Assembly (NCBI GenBank): GCA_031281925.1
Contig: JAITES010000169.1
Coordinates: forward strand, 1 to 9,647
Reading direction: 5' to 3'
Length of the DNA stretch: 9,647 nucleotides
Origin: Treponema sp.
GTDB taxonomy: Bacteria; Spirochaetota; Spirochaetia; Treponematales; Breznakiellaceae
In this document: positions 1-4,298 of the stretch, one piece after another
Layout of the letters: each line of letters opens with the position of its first letter
How positions within the stretch are numbered: position 1 is the first letter of the stretch
Made by a program: the position numbers and the translations under genes
The notes under the pieces: model-generated
Told to the model about the DNA's origin: nothing
Database searches by the model: none
Seen by the model: only the letters and a program-made list of their open reading frames with translations

Positions 1-54
1 ATATAGCGTAGATTTACTCAAAATACCACTACCTGTAGCGTGTCAAACCATGCC

Positions 55-81
55 GGAGGTCTCCCTTGTATGAGACCCTCC
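55..81 (+). promoter_or_regulatory. Hairpin enclosing the SD and start of a small ORF
   Basis: GGAGGTCTC (55-63) pairs with GAGACCCTCC (72-81): nine base pairs with one bulged C (77) and an 8-nt loop. The left arm contains the GGAGG that would be the ribosome binding site of the 47-codon ORF starting at 70, and the ATG straddles the loop and right arm. No T-run follows, so it does not look like a terminator. The pairing is seen directly; a role in masking translation is inference. Confidence 0.35.
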
Positions 82-213
82 TTCCCCCTGTCCGCCGTTT
101 TCGTGCTCCTGTTATTGTCTTCCTCCCGGGCGCCCTGTGCTCAGCATGGATCACCGGACTTCCCGTCCATGACCAGCAATCCGGGAACAGGGGAGGTATT
201 TTATGGACAGTAA
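70..213 (+). CDS. Possible small secreted peptide, 47 aa
   Basis: This is a 47-codon ORF with ATG at 70 and TAA at 211-213. Its N-terminus looks like a Sec signal peptide: a basic start (MRPS), a hydrophobic core AVFVLLLL near residues 9-16, then SSSRAPCAQ, with a plausible signal peptidase I site after the Ala at residue 24. The remaining 23 or so residues (rich in G, S and P, ending VFYGQ) match no family I know. GGAGG at 55-59 lies 10 nt upstream. About two thirds of its third codon positions are G or C, unlike the AT-rich gene that follows. Its last 11 bases overlap the hemerythrin start, and the hemerythrin SD lies inside it. It could be a real small exported peptide, a leader ORF coupling translation, or the surviving 5' end of a broken exported-protein gene. 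The sequence alone does not decide between these. Confidence 0.35.
   Translation: MRPSFPLSAVFVLLLLSSSRAPCAQHGSPDFPSMTSNPGTGEVFYGQ
189..196 (+). promoter_or_regulatory. Shine-Dalgarno of bacteriohemerythrin
   Basis: AGGGGAGG ends 6 nt before the ATG at 203. It is a strong ribosome binding site that fixes the hemerythrin start. It lies within the last codons of the small upstream ORF. Confidence 0.75.
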
Positions 214-625
214 TAATTTCCTCCAATGGAGAAGCGAATATTCTGTAGGAATACAGGAAATAGATGCCCAGCATCAGGAAATAATGGCATTGATTGCCGA
301 TTTGTTAAAACTTTGCAGAGAAGATGATACTGACGGGAAACAGCAGTCATTTGCCAATTTGGTAGTGGTTATAACGGAACATTTTCAAAAGCATTTTGAG
401 GATGAAGAAAACCTTATGCGGGGAAAAAATTATCCGCATTATGAAAGCCATAAAAAACGGCACGATCAACTGTTGGAAAATATAAAGAAAATGACGGAAA
501 AAATAATAAACGGGCAGCAGCCGATGTCATTACTAAATGTGGTCATATTTTTACGGGAATGGTTTGTGGAAAATATCTATGGATTGGATAAAGATCTGGG
601 AGACTATTTGAATAAAAGCAGATAG
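203..625 (+). CDS. Bacteriohemerythrin (one iron-ligand His replaced by Asn)
   Basis: This is a 140-aa single-domain hemerythrin-like protein, the usual length for a stand-alone bacteriohemerythrin. Such proteins are cytoplasmic four-helix bundles that bind O2 at a non-heme di-iron site and serve in oxygen storage, delivery or sensing. The N-terminal signature W9..Y13.VGI..ID.QH24QE is present. The ligand set by family alignment is H24, H64 and E68 (HFxxEE), H83 and H87 (HxxxH) and D129. The remaining His, expected in a W-x3-H-I-x3-D pattern, is Asn124 (W120FVEN124I...D129). The codon is AAT at 572-574, one base from CAT. The gene is about 37% GC, well below the 55-60% sampled in the 4.3-6.8 kb operon, which hints at later acquisition. 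It has a strong SD, overlaps a small upstream ORF and ends facing the convergent membrane-protein gene. Family assignment is secure; whether it still binds O2 is open. Confidence 0.93.
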   Translation: MDSNNFLQWRSEYSVGIQEIDAQHQEIMALIADLLKLCREDDTDGKQQSFANLVVVITEHFQKHFEDEENLMRGKNYPHYESHKKRHDQLLENIKKMTEKIINGQQPMSLLNVVIFLREWFVENIYGLDKDLGDYLNKSR

Positions 626-635
626 CGCCATATAC

Positions 636-664
636 AAAAAAAGCCCCGGTTTCAAGTCCGGGGC
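636..664 (-). terminator. Intrinsic terminator of the membrane-protein gene
   Basis: Read on the minus strand, a perfect 7-bp stem GCCCCGG/CCGGGGC (643-649 with 658-664) with an 8-nt loop is followed directly by seven T's (636-642 on the plus strand). It lies 23 bp past the stop of the minus-strand gene at 687. On the plus strand the stem is followed by CTCATT, so it would be a weaker stop for the converging hemerythrin transcript. Confidence 0.85.
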
Positions 665-686
665 CTCATTCGCAGACAGAAACGTT

Positions 687-1085
687 CTATCTGTCGAACT
701 TCTTGCTTGCAACCAGAAGGGAACCGAGAACCATAAGATGAACGGCAAGCAGTTGGAGTACATGCAGGAAATTCTGTCTGTATTTGCCGTTTATCCATCC
801 AAAGATTTCAATGACAACGTAAACCAGCCAGACTATCGCTACAACAAATACCAGCGTATCCAGAAAACCGATTTCAACATTGAAAAGTTCCAGAAGTACC
901 AGAATTCCTGCCACAAGAGCGATGATTCCGGTTATGATGGTGAGAGACGTGAGAAGATCCCCGGAAAAAAGGGTTCCATAAATGATCTTAAAATCCCCTC
1001 CCTTCTGAATTCCCAGGACTCCGTTAACAAACAGATACAGTGCTACCGCTATCTGCCACAAGAAAGAACCTATACTGCGACTCAT
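687..1085 (-). CDS. Four-helix integral membrane protein, unknown function
   Basis: This 132-aa protein is almost entirely hydrophobic. Four membrane helices can be read at about residues 5-27, 45-66, 70-95 and 105-127, with short polar loops (QKGGDFK near 28-34, GKYRQ near 100-104) and a basic tail ending KKFDR. There are no catalytic motifs, cysteine pairs or recognisable domain signatures; I do not recognise the family. The start is well supported: AGGAG lies 5 nt upstream (1091-1095) and a good promoter is at 1137-1165. A strong terminator follows, so it appears to be a single-gene transcript. Sampled stretches run about 38-48% GC, partly because hydrophobic residues use T-rich codons. 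It converges on the hemerythrin gene, but nothing in the sequence ties the two together functionally. Confidence 0.85.
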   Translation of the reverse strand: MSRSIGSFLWQIAVALYLFVNGVLGIQKGGDFKIIYGTLFSGDLLTSLTIITGIIALVAGILVLLELFNVEIGFLDTLVFVVAIVWLVYVVIEIFGWINGKYRQNFLHVLQLLAVHLMVLGSLLVASKKFDR

Positions 1086-1090
1086 GTTTT

Positions 1091-1095
1091 CTCCT
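1091..1095 (-). promoter_or_regulatory. Ribosome binding site of the membrane-protein gene
   Basis: AGGAG on the minus strand lies 5 nt before the ATG at 1085-1083 and fixes that start. Confidence 0.75.
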
Positions 1096-1099
1096 AAAA

Positions 1100-1173
1100 A
1101 AGCATGTTTTCATACTCAACGAGTACCAATACCCATACTATAAGACGAATTAAAGAAAAAAACAAGCATGTTT
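1100..1173. repeat. 10-bp direct repeat flanking a promoter
   Basis: AAGCATGTTT occurs at 1100-1109 and again at 1164-1173, both on the plus strand and 64 bp apart. One copy sits in the leader just upstream of the membrane-protein SD; the other overlaps the edge of its -35 box. This arrangement could be paired operator sites, or chance in AT-rich DNA. Confidence 0.3.
1137..1165 (-). promoter_or_regulatory. Sigma-70-type promoter of the membrane-protein gene
   Basis: On the minus strand there is a -35 TTGTTT (1165-1160), a 17-nt spacer and a -10 TATAGT (1142-1137). Transcription would start near 1130, giving a leader of about 45 nt with an SD. The -35 shares its T-run with the terminator of the preceding gene. 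Confidence 0.6.
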
Positions 1174-1183
1174 CGAAGCCTTG
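1156..1183 (-). terminator. Weak intrinsic terminator after the CBM9-like gene
   Basis: On the minus strand, CAAG(G)C pairs with GCTTG (1183-1178 with 1167-1163), a 5-bp stem with one bulge and a 10-nt loop, followed by seven T's (1162-1156). It begins 3 bp past the stop codon of the gene ending at 1186. The stem is short, so efficiency is doubtful. Confidence 0.45.
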
Positions 1184-1185
1184 GT

Positions 1186-1998
1186 CTATTCTTCAAAATG
1201 AAGTATGGAAAATTTCTCCGGAAGATGCGAATCGTAAACCCCATGGGCGTTCAGGGCCCAGCCGGCGCTTTCGGACACCGTTTTATTGTTATAGCGCAGG
1301 GCCTCAAAACGGAAGAAAGCGGCACGGATACTGTCGCCTTTTTTTGGAGGAAAATTCTGTCCGGGAAGCAGAGAGCCAAAACCCTTCCAGGGAAGGGCAA
1401 TTTCCACAGTCCAGCCCTTATCCGTAACGGAAGGATCGTTGATGCTTCCCTGGACTTTTACCCCCGTTTTAAGCCCCGGAAAATCCCAGTCCATAAAGGC
1501 CCAGCGTTTTTTGCTTTTTCCGTAACGGGAAGAATCCTGAAAACCGCAGAGCACATCAACATTTCTGTTGTAAAGGTCAAATTCCGCCTTGCCGGAAAAA
1601 CGGCTCCCCTGCTTCAGGGCATCCTGGTAGACAAAAAAGACCTCATAAACTGTGTTAAAAGCATTTATTTCCAATTCATAGTAGGATTTTTCACCGTCAA
1701 GAAAAAGTTCCACGTCATTGTCAAACCAGACAAGGGAATCACGTTCGGTAAAACTTGCCCGCACCAGAGGTTCCTCAAGCCAGTAGGCGATGTAAAGATT
1801 CTGTTCATCCCAGAGGCTCGCCATACGGGTATCAAAAAAGGCAGGCTCCCCGCTTACCATGTCCACAAAGCGGCCCGATCTTTCCGCGTCTAGCCAGCAT
1901 TGTTTTTCAAGATCACCGTTGATGTTCAGGGGGCCTTGAATCCTGCGGCTGGTGTAATGGGCAGGCTCAAACGGCGTCTTTATTTCATTTTGATTCAT
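1186..1998 (-). CDS. CBM9-like carbohydrate-binding protein
   Basis: This 270-aa protein is one family 9 carbohydrate-binding-like fold (CBM9_1/DOMON-like beta-sandwich). Family landmarks appear in order: INGDLEKQCW near 26-35, DTRMASLWDEQNLYIAYWLEEP near 56-77, TERDS..WFDNDVELFLDG near 84-102, YELEINAFNTVYE near 106-119, INDPSVTDKGWTVEIALPW near 186-204, and HLPEKFSILHF near the end. CBM9 modules bind sugar reducing ends; here the ligand is unknown and no catalytic domain is attached. No signal peptide or membrane anchor is visible, so it is predicted cytoplasmic, which is unusual for a polysaccharide-binding module. The ATG at 1998 is fixed by an in-frame TGA two codons upstream. There is no SD, and a promoter ends 6 nt before the ATG, which predicts a leaderless mRNA. 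It stands alone between alaA and the membrane-protein gene on the same strand. Confidence 0.88.
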   Translation of the reverse strand: MNQNEIKTPFEPAHYTSRRIQGPLNINGDLEKQCWLDAERSGRFVDMVSGEPAFFDTRMASLWDEQNLYIAYWLEEPLVRASFTERDSLVWFDNDVELFLDGEKSYYELEINAFNTVYEVFFVYQDALKQGSRFSGKAEFDLYNRNVDVLCGFQDSSRYGKSKKRWAFMDWDFPGLKTGVKVQGSINDPSVTDKGWTVEIALPWKGFGSLLPGQNFPPKKGDSIRAAFFRFEALRYNNKTVSESAGWALNAHGVYDSHLPEKFSILHFEE

Positions 1999-2004
1999 TT
2001 TTCA

Positions 2005-2033
2005 AATATAAACTACCAAGGCTGTTTTTTCAA
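2005..2033 (-). promoter_or_regulatory. Promoter of CBM9-like gene, predicted leaderless
   Basis: On the minus strand there is a -35 TTGAAA (2033-2028), a 17-nt spacer and a -10 TATATT (2010-2005). Only 6 nt separate the -10 from the ATG, so the expected +1 is the A of the start codon (1998). No purine-rich SD is present upstream. Confidence 0.65.
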
Positions 2034-2080
2034 TCGTCGTCCCCTGATTGGCCCATTCGATCTTCGGCGGTAAATCCCCT

Positions 2081-3298
2081 TCAATCCTGCCTGTAGTGTT
2101 CCAGAAATACGGCAAGCCTCTTCATGGCGTCAGCGAGGGTGTCCTTGTCGGGAAGGAAGACGATACGGAAGTGATCCGGTTTGTGCCAGTTAAAGCCCGT
2201 GCCGTGAACCATGAGGAGATGCTGCTCCCGCAATAGATCTATCATGAACTTTTCATCATCGCTAATGTTAAAGCGGGCCGTGTCCACTTTAGGGAAGCAG
2301 TAGAGAGCCCCCCTGGGCATCACCACCGAAAGGCCGGGGATGGCGCCTGCCATGTTGACCGCCACATCCCGCTGTTCTTTAAGTCTTCCTCCGGGAATGA
2401 TGAGATCCTTAATGCTTTGGTAACCGCCCAGCGCCGTCTGTATGCCGAACTGGGCAGGCATGTTGGCGCAGAGTCTCATGTTGCAAAGCATCTCAAGGCC
2501 GTCTACATAGCCTGCCGCACATTTCCTGTTGCCCGACAGAAACATCCAGCCTGCCCTGAAGCCTGCGGCCCTGTAGGCCTTGCTCATGCCGTTGAAACTG
2601 ATCGTGAGAATTTCAGGGTCAATGCTTGCCATGGGTATATGCGCAACCCCGTCATAGGTTATCTTGTCATAAATTTCATCGGCGTAAACGATAAGATCGT
2701 GTTCATGCGCTATCTTTGCTATCCCTTCCAGAATCTCCCGGCTGTACACCGCTCCTGTGGGGTTATTGGGATTGATAATCACGACAGCTTTGGTGCGGCT
2801 TGTTATCTTTGAACGGATATCATCAAGATCGGGATTCCAGCCGGATTCTTCATCGCACAGATAATGCACAGCCTTGCCTCCCGACAGAGTTACTGCTGCC
2901 GTCCAGAGGGGATAGTCGGGCATGGGGATAAGAACCTCGTCTCCTGAATCCAGAAGGCCCTGCATGGCGATCATGATGAGTTCGCTCACCCCGTTGCCGA
3001 TGTAAATATCATCTATACCTACATCCATAATCCCTTTGAGCTGACATTCGTGCATGACCGCCTTGCGGGCCGCAAAGAGGCCGCGGCTGTCTCCGTAACC
3101 CTGGGCATTCTGCAGATTCATTATTATGTCGTGAATTATCTCATCCGGTGCGTTAAAGCCAAAGGCCGCGGGATTTCCTATGTTGAGCTTGAGTACATGG
3201 AAACCTTCATCCTCAAGACGTTTTGCCTCCTTGAGTACCGGGCCGCGTATGTCGTAACACACTTCATCCAGTTTTACCGATTTTGAAAAATTTCTCAT
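2081..3298 (-). CDS. alaA: Alanine aminotransferase (AlaA-type, PLP-dependent)
   Basis: This is a class I/II (fold type I) aminotransferase of 405 aa, the same length as E. coli AlaA and closely similar along its whole length (KLxxVCYDIRGPVLKEAKRL at the N-terminus, IYIGNGVSEL near 98-107, CDEESGWNPDLDDIR near 148-162). It transfers the amino group between alanine and 2-oxoglutarate/glutamate through pyridoxal phosphate. Active-site residues are visible: N179 in NPNNPTG, D207 and Y210 in YADEIYDK, Schiff-base K240 in FNGMSKAYR, R248, and substrate-carboxylate R378 in DHFRIV. An in-frame ATG lies 12 codons upstream, but the start at 3298 is preferred: AAGGAG lies 7 nt before it and it reproduces the AlaA N-terminus. 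It overlaps the stop of the preceding TPR-like gene (ATGA), implying translational coupling. No terminator was found downstream. It is cytoplasmic. Confidence 0.95.
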   Translation of the reverse strand: MRNFSKSVKLDEVCYDIRGPVLKEAKRLEDEGFHVLKLNIGNPAAFGFNAPDEIIHDIIMNLQNAQGYGDSRGLFAARKAVMHECQLKGIMDVGIDDIYIGNGVSELIMIAMQGLLDSGDEVLIPMPDYPLWTAAVTLSGGKAVHYLCDEESGWNPDLDDIRSKITSRTKAVVIINPNNPTGAVYSREILEGIAKIAHEHDLIVYADEIYDKITYDGVAHIPMASIDPEILTISFNGMSKAYRAAGFRAGWMFLSGNRKCAAGYVDGLEMLCNMRLCANMPAQFGIQTALGGYQSIKDLIIPGGRLKEQRDVAVNMAGAIPGLSVVMPRGALYCFPKVDTARFNISDDEKFMIDLLREQHLLMVHGTGFNWHKPDHFRIVFLPDKDTLADAMKRLAVFLEHYRQD

Positions 3299-4134
3299 AT
3301 AAGCGCTCCTTTCTCTGTACTGCCGTAGATCCAATCGGCGGCCTTGTCAATGTATTTCTTCAGAATTGCTGCATGAACTTCAGTTTCCAGTTTGACTCCT
3401 TCCTTCTCCCAGTCTTTACGGGTCTTTATATCCTTGCGGAGCCTCATCCGGCCTTCCCCGGCGCTCTTCAGGGCCGCCTCTCCCTGATCCATGTTCTTTG
3501 CCAGGACATCAAAGAGGAACCAGGAGGCAAGTCCTGTTACCATGGCATCCGCCGAAAATACCGCCAATGTCCTGAACTGCCCGGCCGCTTCTTCAAAACG
3601 CCTTTCCAGCAGCAGGGAAAAACCATAGTACCACTGGAGCCAGTCTCTGTCCCGTTTTGCCCTTCCGTGCAGCCGGTTCCTGAAGAAAGCCGTCGCGCCG
3701 GTGTAATCCCCCTTGAGGATCCGGGCGGCGCCGAAGATCAGGGCGTTTGACTCAAGCAGGGCCGGTTTGGCAATGGCAACTTTCGCCTCAAAACTTGTCA
3801 CCCCCGCGGAATCGGACATGACAAGGTATGTATTCGCCAAAAGCCGTACCAGGGAGGCGCTGTAATGCCCCTCCTGAATCACCTTCTGCTCAAGGTACCG
3901 GATGAGGGCAGGCCAGTCTTCCATCTCCAAAAGCCTGAAAAGCGGGTACTTGACAGCATAAAAAACATTCAAAAAGATCAGGGCAAGCAGAAAAACAAGG
4001 AACAGGGGCCAGATTGAGGCCAAAAATTCCGCCGCCATGGAGGGTCCCAGGGTAAAAATGGGCATAACCGTCAGCAAAAGCAGGAAAAAGAGTATAATTG
4101 CATCAAAGATGATGAAAATGGATTTGAATTTCAA
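3295..4134 (-). CDS. Membrane-anchored TPR-like protein, upstream partner of alaA
   Basis: This is a protein of about 279 aa. Two hydrophobic helices lie at the N-terminus (about residues 6-28 and 41-62), followed by a soluble all-helical region from about 75 to the end. That region contains TPR-like helix pairs, for example ARILKGDYTGATAFFRNRL and YGFSLLLERRFEEAAGQFR, and a charged C-terminal segment. No catalytic motif is seen; it is probably a scaffold or protein-interaction factor at the inner membrane with the helical domain in the cytoplasm. The start is not ATG. A TTG at 4134 has AGGGGA 8 nt upstream and is preferred; the in-frame TTG at 4140 is only 2 nt from that SD. The last codons carry the alaA SD, and its TGA overlaps the alaA ATG, so the two proteins are made from one message. 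Family known only as a hypothetical; function unknown. Confidence 0.85.
   Translation of the reverse strand: MKFKSIFIIFDAIILFFLLLLTVMPIFTLGPSMAAEFLASIWPLFLVFLLALIFLNVFYAVKYPLFRLLEMEDWPALIRYLEQKVIQEGHYSASLVRLLANTYLVMSDSAGVTSFEAKVAIAKPALLESNALIFGAARILKGDYTGATAFFRNRLHGRAKRDRDWLQWYYGFSLLLERRFEEAAGQFRTLAVFSADAMVTGLASWFLFDVLAKNMDQGEAALKSAGEGRMRLRKDIKTRKDWEKEGVKLETEVHAAILKKYIDKAADWIYGSTEKGALI
3306..3311 (-). promoter_or_regulatory. Ribosome binding site deciding the alaA start
   Basis: AAGGAG on the minus strand sits 7 nt before the ATG at 3298, inside the final codons of the upstream gene. It favours the 405-aa form over the ATG 36 bp upstream. Confidence 0.8.
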
Positions 4135-4136
4135 AT
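4122..4136. promoter_or_regulatory. Perfect 15-bp palindrome at a divergent promoter
   Basis: ATTTGAA-T-TTCAAAT is a perfect inverted repeat of 7+1+7 bases. It covers the proposed TTG start of the minus-strand TPR-like gene and the -35 box of a plus-strand promoter (4124-4129). Size and position suit a repressor operator; no regulator is identified. Confidence 0.35.
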
Positions 4137-4153
4137 GCAATATCCCCTATAAT
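4124..4153 (+). promoter_or_regulatory. Plus-strand sigma-70-type promoter (far upstream)
   Basis: A -35 TTGAAT (4124-4129), an 18-nt spacer and a consensus -10 TATAAT (4148-4153) predict a start near 4160. The transcript would meet a terminator at 4213-4245 before reaching the HD-GYP gene at 4299. Confidence 0.5.
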
Positions 4154-4171
4154 ATACCGAGAATGATAATA

Positions 4172-4198
4172 GCGATATAATGGAACCAATTATAGCGC
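4172..4198. repeat. Inverted repeat containing two opposed -10 boxes
   Basis: GCG-A-TATAAT and ATTATA-G-CGC flank the 7-nt loop GGAACCA; nine pairs form with one A.G mismatch (4175/4195). As DNA it presents TATAAT on both strands (4176-4181 plus, 4194-4189 minus). As RNA it makes a stable hairpin. Confidence 0.5.
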
Positions 4199-4217
4199 CT
4201 TTGTTTGAGCTTGTCCC
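4189..4217 (-). promoter_or_regulatory. Possible promoter of the TPR-like/alaA operon
   Basis: On the minus strand there is a -35 GGGACA (4217-4212; weak, GACA matches consensus), a 17-nt spacer and a perfect -10 TATAAT (4194-4189). Transcription would start near 4182, about 48 nt before the preferred TTG start. A second TATA-like run near 4150-4157 is an alternative. Confidence 0.4.
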
Positions 4218-4245
4218 AAATCGATGGTTTTGGGGCGGTTTTTTT
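4213..4245 (+). terminator. Intrinsic terminator upstream of the HD-GYP gene
   Basis: GTCCCAAA (4213-4220) pairs with TTTGGGGC (4229-4236), eight pairs including one G.T, with an 8-nt loop. GG and then seven T's (4239-4245) follow. No gene on the plus strand precedes it within the intergenic region, so it would act on a short leader or small RNA begun near 4160. Confidence 0.6.
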
Positions 4246-4258
4246 AACTTAATAATAT
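4230..4258 (+). promoter_or_regulatory. Possible proximal promoter of the HD-GYP/CNNM operon
   Basis: TTGGGG (4230-4235), a 17-nt spacer and TAATAT (4253-4258) predict a start near 4265 and a leader of about 34 nt. GGAG (4287-4290) is 8 nt before the ATG at 4299. The -35 overlaps the right arm of the terminator hairpin. Both boxes are partial matches. Confidence 0.35.
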
Positions 4259-4298
4259 TCGGAACAAATTGCAATAAGGAAGGGATGGAGAAAAACTG

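Larger units (their letters stand above)
4160..4245 (+). ncRNA. Candidate small RNA or attenuator leader, about 86 nt
   Basis: This unit has its own plausible promoter (4124-4153), a first hairpin (4172-4198), a second hairpin (4213-4236) and a T-run ending at 4245. No ORF of note is inside. It could be a free-standing small RNA, or a leader whose termination controls the HD-GYP/CNNM operon downstream. It does not match the riboswitch consensus sequences I can recall, including the c-di-GMP class I core. Structure is read from the sequence; expression is inference. Confidence 0.35.

Noticed and set aside
1..54. Promoter for the hemerythrin region at the window's left edge
   Set aside because: TTTACT and TAGCGT-like boxes are poor matches and the upstream sequence is cut off.
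66..248. 60-codon plus-strand ORF and an overlapping minus-strand ORF (29-274)
   Set aside because: Neither has a convincing start signal or protein character; the 47-codon frame at 70 explains this stretch better.
1168..1893. 241-codon open frame on the plus strand across the CBM9-like gene
   Set aside because: It is antisense to a recognisable family, is basic with no domain pattern, and lacks a good ribosome binding site.
2025..2045. CAATC/GATTG inverted repeat as a terminator for alaA
   Set aside because: The stem is only 5 bp with a 10-nt loop, and on the minus strand it is followed by A's, not T's.
3298..3334. Longer alaA start 12 codons upstream
   Set aside because: No SD is placed for it, it extends into the upstream gene, and the internal ATG has AAGGAG at 7 nt and gives the exact family length.
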